DNA of 64,000 nucleotides from DASSTY01 sp035760645 (GCA_035760645.1 DASTSO010000099.1:14909-78908), one strand, 5' to 3'; shown: positions 15,366-24,528, counted from the stretch's first letter. Translations and numbers: made by a program. Notes: generated by a model from the letters alone, not told the origin.

Positions 15366-16319
15366 ATGACGGACCTTTCGCTGTCGCGCAGCCAGATGCT
15401 GCTTCTGAGCGGGTCGGCCAACCGCCCGCTCGCCGAAGAGGTCGCCGCCCACCTGGGCCAGCCGCTCTGCCAGGTGACGCTCAAGCGCTTCGCCGACGGC
15501 GAGCTGTTCGTCAAGATCGACGAGAACGTGCGCGGGCGGGATGTGTACATCATCCAGCCCACCAACCCGCCGGCGGAGAACATGATGGAGCTGCTGCTCC
15601 TCATGGACGCCGCCCGCCGGGCCAGCGCGGCGCGGATCACCGCGGTGATCCCCTACTTCGGCTACGCGCGGCAGGACCGCAAGGACCAGCCCCGCGTGGC
15701 GATCAGCGCCAAGCTGATGGCCAACATGGTCTCGACCGCGGGCGCCGACCGCGTGCTGGCGATGGACTTCCACCAGCACCAGCTGCAGGGGTTCTTCGAC
15801 CTGCCGGTCGATCACCTGTATGCGGCGCCGGTGTTCGTCAACCACTACCGCCAGAAGAACCTCAAGGATCTGGTGGTGGTGGCGCCCGACGTCGGCTCGG
15901 CCAAGATGGCGCGCGGCTTCGCCAAGCGGCTCAACGGCTCGCTGGCGATCATCGACAAGCGCCGCCCCTCGGCCAACGTCGCCGAGGTGCTCAACGTGGT
16001 GGGCGAGGTCGCGGGGCGCGACGTGCTGATCCCCGACGACATGATCGACACCGCGGGGACGATGGCCGAGGCCGTGACGGCGCTCAAGCGCCTCGGCGCG
16101 AACGACGTCTACTGCTGCGCGACGCACGGCCTGCTCTCGGGCCCCGCGATCGAGCGGCTCGTGAACTCGCCGGTGAAGGAAGTGGCGGTGACCAACACCA
16201 TCGCCATCCCGGCCGAGCGCCGGTTCGACCGGCTCCGGGTTCTGTCCATCGCGGGCCTGCTGGCCAAGGCGATCGGCTTTACGCACAGCGACCAATCGGT
16301 GAGCTCGCTGTTCGACTAG
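15366..16319 (+). CDS. prs: Ribose-phosphate pyrophosphokinase
   Basis: Makes phosphoribosyl pyrophosphate from ribose 5-phosphate and ATP for nucleotide, His and Trp synthesis. The 317 residues are full length. SGSANRPLAEEVAAHLG, FADGELFVKIDENVRG, the flexible loop YFGYARQDRKDQPR, MDFHQHQLQGFFD, and the PRPP-binding DVLIPDDMIDTAGTM are all in place; the last usually reads DDMIDTGGT, so Ala replaces one Gly. The start ATG 15366 lacks a strong Shine-Dalgarno. It leads the run prs-rplY-pth-ychF, a common bacterial arrangement. Confidence 0.97.
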   Translation: MTDLSLSRSQMLLLSGSANRPLAEEVAAHLGQPLCQVTLKRFADGELFVKIDENVRGRDVYIIQPTNPPAENMMELLLLMDAARRASAARITAVIPYFGYARQDRKDQPRVAISAKLMANMVSTAGADRVLAMDFHQHQLQGFFDLPVDHLYAAPVFVNHYRQKNLKDLVVVAPDVGSAKMARGFAKRLNGSLAIIDKRRPSANVAEVLNVVGEVAGRDVLIPDDMIDTAGTMAEAVTALKRLGANDVYCCATHGLLSGPAIERLVNSPVKEVAVTNTIAIPAERRFDRLRVLSIAGLLAKAIGFTHSDQSVSSLFD

Positions 16320-16365
16320 GCGACGACCCAGCCCGTCGCCCTTACGACACGAAGGATCGGACAAC

Positions 16366-17007
16366 ATGGCGAATGTGAATCTCACTGCGGCGACCCGCCG
16401 CGAGCACGGCAAGGGCGCGGCGCGCGCGCTCCGGCGCGAGGGCAAGGTCCCGGGCGTCGTCTACGGCCACAACCGCGAGCCCGCCTCGGTCGTCGTCGAC
16501 GCCCCGGCGCTCGCCAAGATGCTGGCCGGCGCGACGTCGAGCACCGTGGTCGAGCTCTCGCTCGACGGCCAGGCGCCGGTGCGCACCCTGCTGCGCGAGA
16601 TCCAGCGCAATCCGGTCCGCCACACCGAAGTCCTGCACGTCGACTTCTACGAGATCAGCGCCGACGAGAAGGTCACCGTCTCGCTGCCGATCCACCTGAG
16701 CGGCACGCCGGACGGGGTGCGCAACTTCGGCGGCGTGCTCGATCACGTGCGCCACAGCGTGGACGTGAAGGTCCTCCCGGCCGACCTCGTCGACCACGTC
16801 GAGCTCGACGTCACCAACCTCGGCATCGGCCAGTCGCTCTTCGTGCGCGACATCCAGCTGCCGAAGGCCGAGATCCTCGACGATCCCGATCTCCCGGTCT
16901 GCTCCGTCGTCGCGCCGCGCGTCGAGGCGGAGGCCGCGGGCACGGTCGAGACGCCGTCGGGTGAGCCCGAGCTCATCCGCAAGCCGAAGGCCGAGGAAGG
17001 CGAGTAA
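16366..17007 (+). CDS. rplY: 50S ribosomal protein bL25 (Ctc/TL5 long form)
   Basis: Binds 5S rRNA. The 213 residues comprise an N-terminal L25 domain (NLTAATRREHGKGAARALRR, KVPGVVYGHNREP, VDFYEIS) and the C-terminal TL5 domain (VSLPIHLSGTPDGVRNFGGV, ELDVTNLGIGQSLFVRDIQLP), followed by an acidic tail. This is the long general-stress-protein form rather than the 94-residue E. coli form. It lies 46 nt after prs, with CGAAGGA before ATG 16366. pth starts in the same reading frame right after its stop codon. Confidence 0.95.
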   Translation: MANVNLTAATRREHGKGAARALRREGKVPGVVYGHNREPASVVVDAPALAKMLAGATSSTVVELSLDGQAPVRTLLREIQRNPVRHTEVLHVDFYEISADEKVTVSLPIHLSGTPDGVRNFGGVLDHVRHSVDVKVLPADLVDHVELDVTNLGIGQSLFVRDIQLPKAEILDDPDLPVCSVVAPRVEAEAAGTVETPSGEPELIRKPKAEEGE

Positions 17008-17019
17008 GGCAGGCCTCCG

Positions 17020-17601
17020 CTGCGCGTCATCGTCGGGCTGGGGAACCCCGGCCAGGAGTACGAGGAAACCCGGCACAACGCCGGGTTTCTGCTAGCGGAC
17101 CGCCTCGCCGCGCGCTGGGGCCTCGGCACATTCAAGCGGGGCGACCAGGCGCGCGAGGTGCAGGGCCGCGTGCTGCAGCAGACGGTCCGCATCCTCAAGC
17201 CGCAGACCTACATGAACCGGAGCGGCGCCGCGATCGGCGGGCTCCGGAACCGCTCCGACTTCGATCCCGCCAACGACCTGCTCGTGCTCGTGGACGACGT
17301 GGCCCTCCCCGTCGGGCGCTTCCGCCTGCGCGGCGCCGGCAGCCCCGGCGGCCACAACGGGCTCAAGAGCATCCAGGGCGTGCTGCAGCGGCAGGACTAC
17401 GCCCGGCTCCGCATCGGCGTGGGCCAGAAGCCGCCCGAGTGGGACGACCTCGCCGACTGGGTGCTGAGCCGCTTCCCGCGCGAGGAGCGCCGCGCGCTCG
17501 ACGAGCTGCTCGACCCGATGGCCGAGGCCGTGGAGACCTGGCTCGCCGAAGGGATCGAGAAGGCGATGAGCAAGCACAACAAGGGCCCCGAGAGGGGCTG
17601 A
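17020..17601 (+). CDS. pth: Peptidyl-tRNA hydrolase with an apparent CTG start
   Basis: Recycles peptidyl-tRNA by cleaving the ester bond to free stalled tRNAs. The 193 residues include VIVGLGNPGQEYEETRHNAGF (Asn and His of the active site), KPQTYMNRSG, LVLVDDVALPVGRFRLR and SPGGHNGLKSI, which are complete family hallmarks. The frame is closed by the rplY stop TAA at 17005. Between it and the conserved VIVGLGNP there is no ATG, GTG or TTG; the only plausible initiator is CTG 17020, with AGGCAGG about 8 nt before it. The first internal GTG at 17158 would delete the active-site Asn and His. ychF follows 13 nt downstream. Confidence 0.92.
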   Translation: MRVIVGLGNPGQEYEETRHNAGFLLADRLAARWGLGTFKRGDQAREVQGRVLQQTVRILKPQTYMNRSGAAIGGLRNRSDFDPANDLLVLVDDVALPVGRFRLRGAGSPGGHNGLKSIQGVLQRQDYARLRIGVGQKPPEWDDLADWVLSRFPREERRALDELLDPMAEAVETWLAEGIEKAMSKHNKGPERG

Positions 17602-17614
17602 GATCCGGACGACT

Positions 17615-18709
<1,095 letters not shown>

Positions 18710-18712
<3 letters not shown>

Positions 18713-18837
18713 ACGGGCGGTCGAGGGCGGTCACGTAGCCCCGCTCGAGAAGAACCCTCCGGCGCTCATCGCGAGCGCCGGAGGGTTTCTGGCTCATGCG
18801 GTTTCCGACCGTCTGACCGCCCTCGACCGCCCGTCTA
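18710..18837. terminator. Nested palindrome: 24-bp inverted repeat around a 15-bp hairpin
   Basis: Positions 18710-18733 (TAGACGGGCGGTCGAGGGCG and 4 more) are a perfect inverted copy of 18814-18837, so ychF and the convergent CoA-transferase both take their TAG stop from the arms. Inside, AACCCTCCGGCGCTC (18753-18767) pairs with GAGCGCCGGAGGGTT (18773-18787). The inner hairpin looks like a bidirectional terminator of the same type as 14331-14372; the outer arms are unexplained. Confidence 0.85.
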
Positions 18838-20106
18838 CCCCCTCCCGAACCGCTCCCGCGCCGCGCGCTCGAGCGCCTCGCGGTGGTCGGGGTGCGCCAC
18901 CTCGATGAGCGCGCGGGCGCGCTGGCGCAGGTTGCGGCCGTAGAGATAGGCGGCGCCGTACTCGGTGACGACCCAATGGACGTGCGCCCGGGTCGTCACC
19001 ACCCCCGCCCCGGGCCGCAGCAGCGCCACGATGCGCGACTCGCCGCGGCGGGTCGTGCTGGGGAGGGCCAGGATCGGCTTCCCGCCCGGCGAGAGCGCCG
19101 CGCCCCGGATGAAGTCCATCTGCCCGCCCACCCCCGAGAACTGCCGGGTCCCGATCGAGTCGGCCACGACCTGGCCGGTGAGGTCGATCTCGATCGCGCT
19201 GTTGATCGCCGTGACCTTCGGGTTGCGGCGGATGGTGGCGGTGTCGTTCACGTAGTCGGCGCCGAGCATGACGACCTGCGGGTTGTCGTCCACGAAGTCG
19301 TAGAGCCGGCGCGAGCCGAGGACGAAGGCGGCGACGAGCTTGCCGGGATGCGACCGCTTCTGGGTGTTGGTGATCACCCCACAGCGCACGAGCTCGATCA
19401 CCCCGTCGGAGAACATCTCGCTGTGGATGCCGAGGTCGCGGTGGTCCGCGAGCCCCGCGAGGACGGCGTCGGGGATGGAGCCGATCCCGAGCTGCAGCGT
19501 GGCGCCGTCCTCGACGAGGGCCGAGACGTGCCGGCCGATGGCGCGCTCGACCTCGGTGAGCGGCGCGGGCCGGCGCTCCGGGAGCTCGTAGTCCACTTCG
19601 ACCGCGAGGTCGATGCGGCTCGCCGGCACGAGCGCGTCGCCATGGGTGCGCGGCATGCGCGGGTTGATCTCGGCCACCACCGTGCGCGCCGTCTCGACCG
19701 CGGCGCGCGAGACGTCGACCGACACGCCCAGGGTGCAGAAGCCATGGCGGTCGGGCGGCGAGACCTGCACCAGCGCGACGTCGAGCGGCAGCAGGCCCCG
19801 GCGGAAGAGGGCCGGGACCTCGCTCAGGAAGATCGGGATGTAGTCAGCGTCCCCTGCGGCCACGGCGTCGCGCACGTTGGCGCCGACGAAGAAGGCGTTG
19901 GTCCGGAAGCTCTCCCGCAGCGCCGGCGCGGCGTAGGGCGCCGGGCCCTCGGTGTGCAGGTGGCAGAGCTCGACGTCCCGCAGCTCGCCCGACCGGGCGG
20001 CGAGCGCCGCGACGAGCCGCTGCGGCGCCGCCGCCACCGAGTGGACGAACACCCGATCCCCCGACTTCACCGCTCCCACCGCCGACGCCGCATCCACCAG
20101 CCGCAT
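18835..20106 (-). CDS. Acetyl-CoA hydrolase/transferase family protein (4-hydroxybutyrate CoA-transferase-like)
   Basis: A 423-residue enzyme of the family I CoA-transferases, which swap CoA between acyl donors and carboxylates. Landmarks are SGDRVFVHSVAAAPQRLV, DVALVQVSPPDRHGFCTLGVSVD, GIGSIPDAVLAGLADHRDLGIHSEMFSDGV, with the Glu of IHSEM as the expected acyl-transfer residue, and GVGGQMDFIRGAALSPGGKPILALPST. The length fits 4-hydroxybutyrate CoA-transferases; acetyl-CoA:succinate or acetate use is equally possible. ATG 20106 is fixed by GGAGGAGG 6-7 nt upstream. It shares its terminator with ychF. Confidence 0.87.
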   Translation of the reverse strand: MRLVDAASAVGAVKSGDRVFVHSVAAAPQRLVAALAARSGELRDVELCHLHTEGPAPYAAPALRESFRTNAFFVGANVRDAVAAGDADYIPIFLSEVPALFRRGLLPLDVALVQVSPPDRHGFCTLGVSVDVSRAAVETARTVVAEINPRMPRTHGDALVPASRIDLAVEVDYELPERRPAPLTEVERAIGRHVSALVEDGATLQLGIGSIPDAVLAGLADHRDLGIHSEMFSDGVIELVRCGVITNTQKRSHPGKLVAAFVLGSRRLYDFVDDNPQVVMLGADYVNDTATIRRNPKVTAINSAIEIDLTGQVVADSIGTRQFSGVGGQMDFIRGAALSPGGKPILALPSTTRRGESRIVALLRPGAGVVTTRAHVHWVVTEYGAAYLYGRNLRQRARALIEVAHPDHREALERAARERFGRG

Positions 20107-20133
20107 CCGTCCTCCTCCGGGTTCGTGGTCTCC

Positions 20134-20141
20134 CAATCCTA
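20134..20141 (-). promoter_or_regulatory. Candidate -7 element TAGGATTG
   Basis: TAGGATTG on the minus strand matches TAnnTTTG except for one base. It lies 27 nt before the CoA-transferase start, giving a leader of about 23 nt that contains its Shine-Dalgarno. Confidence 0.4.
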
Positions 20142-20171
20142 ACCCCACCCGCCACCACCCCGGGCGCCCCG

Positions 20172-20206
20172 CTCCCGCCGTCCCGCCCGTTCCCGCCGTC
20201 CCGCCC
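20172..20206. repeat. Two direct copies of the 17-bp repeat arm upstream of rpsF
   Basis: CTCCCGCCGTCCCGCCC at 20172-20188 is followed at 20190-20206 by a copy differing at its first base. These are the same arms as in the inverted-repeat elements at 27845, 34783, 40889 and 45957, but here without the opposing arm. Confidence 0.85.
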
Positions 20207-20230
20207 CTACCATCTCCCCCCGATCCCGGC

Positions 20231-20238
20231 TATTTTCA
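20231..20238 (+). promoter_or_regulatory. Candidate rpsF promoter element TATTTTCA
   Basis: TATTTTCA in a local AT-rich dip resembles the other TATTTT elements in the window. It would start a leader of about 65 nt for the rpsF operon. No -35 or -33 motif is apparent upstream, where the repeat arms lie. Confidence 0.4.
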
Positions 20239-20308
20239 AGGGCTTCACAAATTTCTCCTCCTCGGCCCCACACCAGGGCCGGGGCCACTTGGTCCAAAGG
20301 ACGGTGTC

Positions 20309-20647
20309 ATGACCCGCCAGTACGAGGTGGTCTACATCTTCGACAGTGCGCTCGAAGAGTCGGCCATCAACGAGCGCCTGGAGCGCTTCCACGGCCTCAT
20401 CAAGCAGGACGACGCGACCCCCGACGTGAATCACTGGGGCAAGCGCACCCTGGCCTATCCCATCAAGAAGCACGAGACCGGCTACTACGTCGTCGCCAAG
20501 GTCGAGACCGACCCGGCGGCGCTGCCGGAGTTCGAGCGTGCCATCAAGCTCGACGAGGGTGTGCTGCGCCACCTGGTCGTCGTGAACGAGGGCGCCCAGC
20601 CGGTGCCCCCGACCGAGCGCAAGAGCGACGAGGAGGACGAGGACTGA
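20309..20647 (+). CDS. rpsF: 30S ribosomal protein bS6
   Basis: Small-subunit protein that pairs with bS18 on the platform. The 112 residues begin RQYEVVYIFDSALEE and contain NHWGKRTLAYPIKKHETGYYVV and GVLRHLVV, followed by an acidic tail (KSDEEDED) like the glutamate tail of enteric bS6. ATG 20309 has AAAGGA 8 nt upstream. Its stop overlaps the rpsR start by one base. The usual ssb gene between rpsF and rpsR is missing. Confidence 0.97.
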   Translation: MTRQYEVVYIFDSALEESAINERLERFHGLIKQDDATPDVNHWGKRTLAYPIKKHETGYYVVAKVETDPAALPEFERAIKLDEGVLRHLVVVNEGAQPVPPTERKSDEEDED

Positions 20648-20868
20648 TGCGACGCCCTGCGAAGACCTGCGCCATCTGCGAGTCCGGCGTGCGGGTCGTG
20701 GACTACAAGGACGAGCGGACCCTGAGCCGGTTCCTGACCGAGCGCGGCAAGATCCTGCCCAGCCGGCTGAGCGGCACCTGCGCCCGGCACCAGCGGCAGC
20801 TGAGCACCGCCATCAAGCGGGCGCGTGAGCTGGCGCTGATCCCCTACATCAAGGGCTACGGCGGCTGA
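20647..20868 (+). CDS. rpsR: 30S ribosomal protein bS18
   Basis: A 73-residue bS18 that binds bS6. The body KDERTLSRFLTERGKILPSRLSGTCARHQRQLSTAIKRARELALIPYI is canonical. The N-terminus carries CAIC, and a later CARH completes a CxxC...CxxH set, so this is the zinc-binding form rather than the cysteine-free form. Translation is coupled to rpsF by the overlapping TGATG. Confidence 0.97.
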   Translation: MRRPAKTCAICESGVRVVDYKDERTLSRFLTERGKILPSRLSGTCARHQRQLSTAIKRARELALIPYIKGYGG

Positions 20869-20879
20869 CGGCGCGCCCC

Positions 20880-20903
20880 GCGGCGCCCCCCCGGGGGCGC
20901 CGC
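20880..20903 (+). terminator. GC hairpin after rpsR
   Basis: GCGGCGCCCCC pairs with GGGGGCGCCGC across a 2-nt loop, 12 nt after the rpsR stop. There is no T-tract, so partial termination or an mRNA stability boundary within the operon is more likely than full termination. Confidence 0.5.
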
Positions 20904-20915
20904 ACACCCTGGGGG

Positions 20916-21824
20916 ATGGCACTCCTCCTCCTGGGCCTTCTCCTCTCCGCCCCGGGCTTCGTCCTGGGACCGCTGGCCGGGCTCCTCGTGTTGTCCCGGC
21001 CGGCGTCGCTTCGGGAGTGGCTCTGGCTCGCCATTGCCGCGGCCGGGGCCGGATGGGCGCTCCAGGTGCCCGGCACCCTCTCGACCGCGGTGACCCACAG
21101 CGCCGCGGTGCTCGTCACCGGTGCCTTTCTCGCTCTCACCCTCTGGCGGCCGATGCCGGTCTTCCGGCGGGCGGTGCTGGCCGTGACGGCGGCCGCCGCG
21201 GCGCTGGTGCTCTGGTGCGCGGTCTACGGGGTGAGCTGGAGCCGGATCCAGCAGGCGGAGCGGGCCGAGTGGTCCGCCTGGCGCACGGCGGTCGTGGCGC
21301 AGGTGCGGGCCCAGAGCCCGCCGCAGGACCGGGAGACGCGCGAGCGGGTCGAGGAGCTCGCGGGCCAGATGGCCGAGTCGGCTCCCCCGCTCTTCCCCGG
21401 CCTCCTCGCCCTCGGCGCCCTGCTCGGCGTGGTGACGGCCTGCGGCTGGTACGACCGGATCGCGCGGCGGCGGCACGTGGGGCCGCCGCTCGGGCGCCTG
21501 GCGGACTTCCGCTTCAGCGACCACGCGACCTGGGCGCTGATCGCGGCGCTCGCGCTGGTGCTGGTGCCGGGGCCGCCGGCGCTGGCGGGCGTGGGACGCA
21601 ACCTGCTGCTCGTCATGCTGGTGCTCTACGCGCTCCGCGGGCTCGGCGTCCTCCGCCACGCCAGCGAGCGGGTGCCGCGGCGGGTGGTGGTCGCCCTGGG
21701 CGTGATCGCGTTCTTCATGCTGCCCTTCGCGGCGAGCGGGCTCGTCTTGCTCGGACTCGCCGATACGTGGATAGATTTCAGACGGCGCCTGGCGCCGTCC
21801 TCACCCGGAGGAGTGGACCGATGA
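20916..21824 (+). CDS. DUF2232 (YybS-like) membrane protein
   Basis: A 302-residue polytopic membrane protein with about eight helices. The position between rpsR and rplI, the helix layout and a C-terminal block of small hydrophobic segments (FRFSDHATWALIAALALVL, ALRGLGVLRHA, LGVIAFFMLPF, LGLADTWIDFRRRL) match the DUF2232 family, whose Bacillus member YybS is also next to ribosomal-protein genes. The DTWxDFRRR ending is the strongest hallmark. Its role is unknown; a transporter-like or ECF-like fold is possible. Its TGA overlaps the ATGATG of rplI. Confidence 0.78.
   Translation: MALLLLGLLLSAPGFVLGPLAGLLVLSRPASLREWLWLAIAAAGAGWALQVPGTLSTAVTHSAAVLVTGAFLALTLWRPMPVFRRAVLAVTAAAAALVLWCAVYGVSWSRIQQAERAEWSAWRTAVVAQVRAQSPPQDRETRERVEELAGQMAESAPPLFPGLLALGALLGVVTACGWYDRIARRRHVGPPLGRLADFRFSDHATWALIAALALVLVPGPPALAGVGRNLLLVMLVLYALRGLGVLRHASERVPRRVVVALGVIAFFMLPFAASGLVLLGLADTWIDFRRRLAPSSPGGVDR
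21781..21799 (+). promoter_or_regulatory. Hairpin just upstream of rplI
   Basis: GACGGCGCC and GGCGCCGTC form a perfect 9-bp stem with a single-base loop position, ending 7 nt before the rplI GGAGGAG. It lies inside the last codons of the DUF2232 gene. It could regulate rplI translation, but this is only a structural observation. Confidence 0.35.
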
Positions 21825-22267
21825 TGGAAGTGATCCTTCGCGACAACGTGCCGAACCTCGGCAAGGCCGGCGACCTCGTGCGGGTCAAGCCGGGCTACGC
21901 CCGCAACTTCCTGCTCCCGCGCGGCCTCGCCTACGAGGCGAGCGAGGGCAACAAGAAGCGCATCGCCGCCGAGCAGAAGGCCAAGTCGGCCCGGGCCGAG
22001 CAGGAGAAGGCCGAGGCGCAGGCGCTGGCCGGCCGGCTCGGCCAGGCGAGCGTGACGCTCACCGGCAAGGCCGGCGAGGAGGGCAAGCTCTTCGGCTCGA
22101 TCACCGCCCAGGACATCGCGGGCGCGCTCGAGGCGCAGGGGCTGCCGGTGGACCGCCGCCGCATCGAGCTCGACCAGCCGATCAAGACGCTGGGCTTCCA
22201 CTCGGTCGCCGTCCGCCTCCACCCGGAGGTCCAGGCCGAGGTGCGCGTCAACGTCGTCGCGGAATGA
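21821..22267 (+). CDS. rplI: 50S ribosomal protein bL9
   Basis: A 148-residue two-domain ribosomal protein. N-domain: MEVILRDNVPNLGKAGDLVRVKPGYARNFLLPRGLAYEAS, with all RNA-binding residues. A long connecting helix (KKRIAAEQKAKSARAEQEKAEAQ) follows, then the C-domain with GKLFGSITAQDIAGAL and IKTLGFHSVAVRLHPEV. The start is ATG 21821 or the adjacent ATG 21824; GGAGGAG at 21807-21813 suits either. Confidence 0.97.
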   Translation: MMEVILRDNVPNLGKAGDLVRVKPGYARNFLLPRGLAYEASEGNKKRIAAEQKAKSARAEQEKAEAQALAGRLGQASVTLTGKAGEEGKLFGSITAQDIAGALEAQGLPVDRRRIELDQPIKTLGFHSVAVRLHPEVQAEVRVNVVAE

Positions 22268-22301
22268 GCGCGGCGCCGTCCCCCTTCGCCTCCGAAGCCC
22301 C

Positions 22302-24176
22302 GTGACGGTCGGGATCTCGTACGTCGATGGTCCGCGCCTCGCCCGATCGCTGTTCGCCGCCGCCGACTGGGTGGCGGCGGGGCGGGACGAGATCAACCGG
22401 ATCAACGTCTTTCCGGTCCCCGACGGGGATACCGGCACCAATTTCAGTCTGACCCTGCGCGCCGTCGCCGATGCCCTCCGGGCACTCGGCGACGCGCCGC
22501 TTCCGGAGACCGCCCGCACCGCCGCCCGCGCCGCCGTTCTCGGCGCCCGCGGGAATTCCGGGATGATGCTGGCCCACTTCCTCATGGGCTTCAGCGAGGG
22601 GCTCGACGGCCGCGCCACGGCCACCGTCCCCGACATCGCCCGGGCCATCCGGCAGGGCGCGCTGCAGCTCGAGCAGTCCCTCGACGAGCCGCGGGAGGGC
22701 ACGATCCTCACCGTGGCGCGCGAGGCGGCCGGGGCGGCCGAGCGCCTGGCGCGCGGGGAGCCGGACATCGGCGCCTTCATGCGCCGGCTGCTGGCCGAGG
22801 GCGAGGTCTCGCTGGCGCGAACCCCCGAGCTCATGGCGGTGCTCAAGGAGGCGGGCGTCGTGGACGCCGGCGGCAAGGGCTTCGTGCGCATGATCGAGGG
22901 CGTGGTCCGCTTCATCGAGGGCGACCCGATCCTGCCGATGGACACGGCCGAGTGGCGGGCGGCCGCGGCCGAGCGGGCGCCGGCCGCGCATGTGGACGTG
23001 GCCGCCGAGCGCGACTTTCAGTACTGCACCGAGGTGCTGGTGCGGGGCGAGGCGCTCCCGCCCGCCAACGAGGTGCGCCAGGCGATGCACGCCTTCGGCG
23101 GCTCGGTCGTCGTGGCCGCGATGGGCGACATCCTCAAGGTGCATGTGCACACGGACACCCCCGAGGCCGTCTTTACCTACGCGGCTCGCTGGGGGACGAT
23201 CGAGAAGACCAAGGCCGACGACATGCGCGAGCAGCACCGGCTCCTCGCGCACGACGACCGCCGCCCGGTGGCGGTGGTCACCGACAGCTCGGCCGACCTC
23301 CCCGATAGTGTGCTCGACCGGCACCGGATCGCCCTCGTGCCGCTCCAGGTGGTCTTCCCCGACCGGACCTACCAGGACCGCCTCGAGCTCAAGCCGCAGG
23401 AGTTCTACCGGCTCCTGCGGACCGCGAAGGAGCTCCCGACCACGAGCCAGCCCACGCCGGGCGACTTCGTGCGGGTCTTCCGGGGCGCGACGCAGGAGGC
23501 GGAGGAGATCGTCGCCGTGCTCCTGTCGGCGGCGCTGAGCGGCACCTATCAGAGCGCGCTCGCGGCGGTCAAGGCGGCGGGGCTCGAGCGGGTGCGGGTG
23601 GTGGACAGCGGGAGCGCGAGCCTCGGGGTCGGGATGCTGGCGCTCCGCGGCGCGGAGCTCGCCGAGTCGGGGTGGCGCGCGGCCGAGATCGCGGCCGAGC
23701 TGGAGCGGGTCAAGGCGCAATCGGGGATGTTCCTGACGGTGGACCGCTACGACAACCTCCTGCGCTCGGGCCGGGTGACGCGCGGCAAGGCGTGGCTCGC
23801 CGGGATGCTCGACGTGAAGCCGATCCTGAGCCTCGACCGCGGCGGGCGGGTGGTGCCGATCGACCGGGTGCGCGGACGGGACAACGTGGTGCCCCGGGTG
23901 CTGTCGCTGCTGGAGAAGCGGCTGACCCCCCGCCCCAAGGTGGTGCGCTTCGGCGTGGCGCACGCCGACGCCCCCGAGGTGGCCGAGCGGGTGCGGAACG
24001 CCCTGGTGGCGGCCTACCGCCCGCGCGACTGCTTCGTGACGCTCGCCACCGGGGTGCTCGGCACCCACGTGGGCGAGGGCGCCTGGGGAGTCTTCTACCA
24101 GGTCGAGGACGGGACGCCGACCCGGCTCGACCACGGCCGCGTCGAGGACGCAGGCGGTGACGCCCGTGAGACGTGA
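22302..24176 (+). CDS. FakA-FakB fusion: DAK2/FakA kinase joined to DegV fatty-acid-binding domain
   Basis: A 624-residue fusion. Residues about 10-205 are a DhaL/DAK2 kinase domain (NVFPVPDGDTGTN with the Asp triad at 40-47, ARGNSGMML). Residues about 225-310 match the FakA middle domain (RDFQYCTEVLVRG, MGDILKVHVHTDTPE). From about 320 on is a complete DegV/EDD fold (VVTDSSADLP, TTSQPTPGDF, LSAALSGTYQSA, GRVTRGKAWLAGMLDVKPIL). In Firmicutes, FakA phosphorylates a fatty acid presented by the separate DegV protein FakB, feeding phospholipid synthesis. Here both partners are in one chain, which implies a built-in substrate. The start is GTG 22302, without an evident Shine-Dalgarno. rsfS overlaps its end by 20 nt. 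Confidence 0.85.
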   Translation: MTVGISYVDGPRLARSLFAAADWVAAGRDEINRINVFPVPDGDTGTNFSLTLRAVADALRALGDAPLPETARTAARAAVLGARGNSGMMLAHFLMGFSEGLDGRATATVPDIARAIRQGALQLEQSLDEPREGTILTVAREAAGAAERLARGEPDIGAFMRRLLAEGEVSLARTPELMAVLKEAGVVDAGGKGFVRMIEGVVRFIEGDPILPMDTAEWRAAAAERAPAAHVDVAAERDFQYCTEVLVRGEALPPANEVRQAMHAFGGSVVVAAMGDILKVHVHTDTPEAVFTYAARWGTIEKTKADDMREQHRLLAHDDRRPVAVVTDSSADLPDSVLDRHRIALVPLQVVFPDRTYQDRLELKPQEFYRLLRTAKELPTTSQPTPGDFVRVFRGATQEAEEIVAVLLSAALSGTYQSALAAVKAAGLERVRVVDSGSASLGVGMLALRGAELAESGWRAAEIAAELERVKAQSGMFLTVDRYDNLLRSGRVTRGKAWLAGMLDVKPILSLDRGGRVVPIDRVRGRDNVVPRVLSLLEKRLTPRPKVVRFGVAHADAPEVAERVRNALVAAYRPRDCFVTLATGVLGTHVGEGAWGVFYQVEDGTPTRLDHGRVEDAGGDARET

Positions 24177-24528
24177 TCCCCGGCTCCCCGAGGCGCTCCG
24201 GGCGGCGATCGAGGCGATCCGGGACCTGAAGGGCAACGACGTCGTGGTGCTCGACCTGCGCGGGCTCAACGATGCGACCGACTTCTTTGTAATCGCCTCG
24301 GGGACCTCCGATGCGCACGTGCGCGGCCTCGCCGAGTCGGTGATGGCCAAGCTGGACCGCCGGGGGGTCGGCACCCACCACGTCGAGGGTCTCGTCGGCG
24401 GCCGCTGGGTGCTCCTCGATTTCGTGGACTTCGTCGTCCACCTCTTTCACCCGGAGCAGCGGTCCTTCTACCAGCTCGAGCGCCTGTGGAGCGACGCCCC
24501 GGAGCTGCTGATCCCGTCCTCCGCGTAG
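24157..24528 (+). CDS. rsfS: Ribosomal silencing factor RsfS
   Basis: Binds uL14 and blocks subunit joining when nutrients are low. The 123 residues match the family: LKGNDVVVLDLRGLNDATDFFVIASGTSDAHVRGLAE, then VEGLVGGRWVLLDFVDFVVHLFHPEQRSFYQLERLW. GTG 24157 lies within the end of the fusion kinase gene, giving a 20-nt overlap and probable coupling. The large metallopeptidase gene starts 8 nt after its stop. Confidence 0.95.
   Translation: MTPVRRDPRLPEALRAAIEAIRDLKGNDVVVLDLRGLNDATDFFVIASGTSDAHVRGLAESVMAKLDRRGVGTHHVEGLVGGRWVLLDFVDFVVHLFHPEQRSFYQLERLWSDAPELLIPSSA

Noticed and set aside
20172..20206. Possible CRISPR array from spaced 17-bp repeats
   Set aside because: Only two direct copies with a 1-nt gap, no spacers of proper length and no cas genes; the arms occur as inverted pairs elsewhere.
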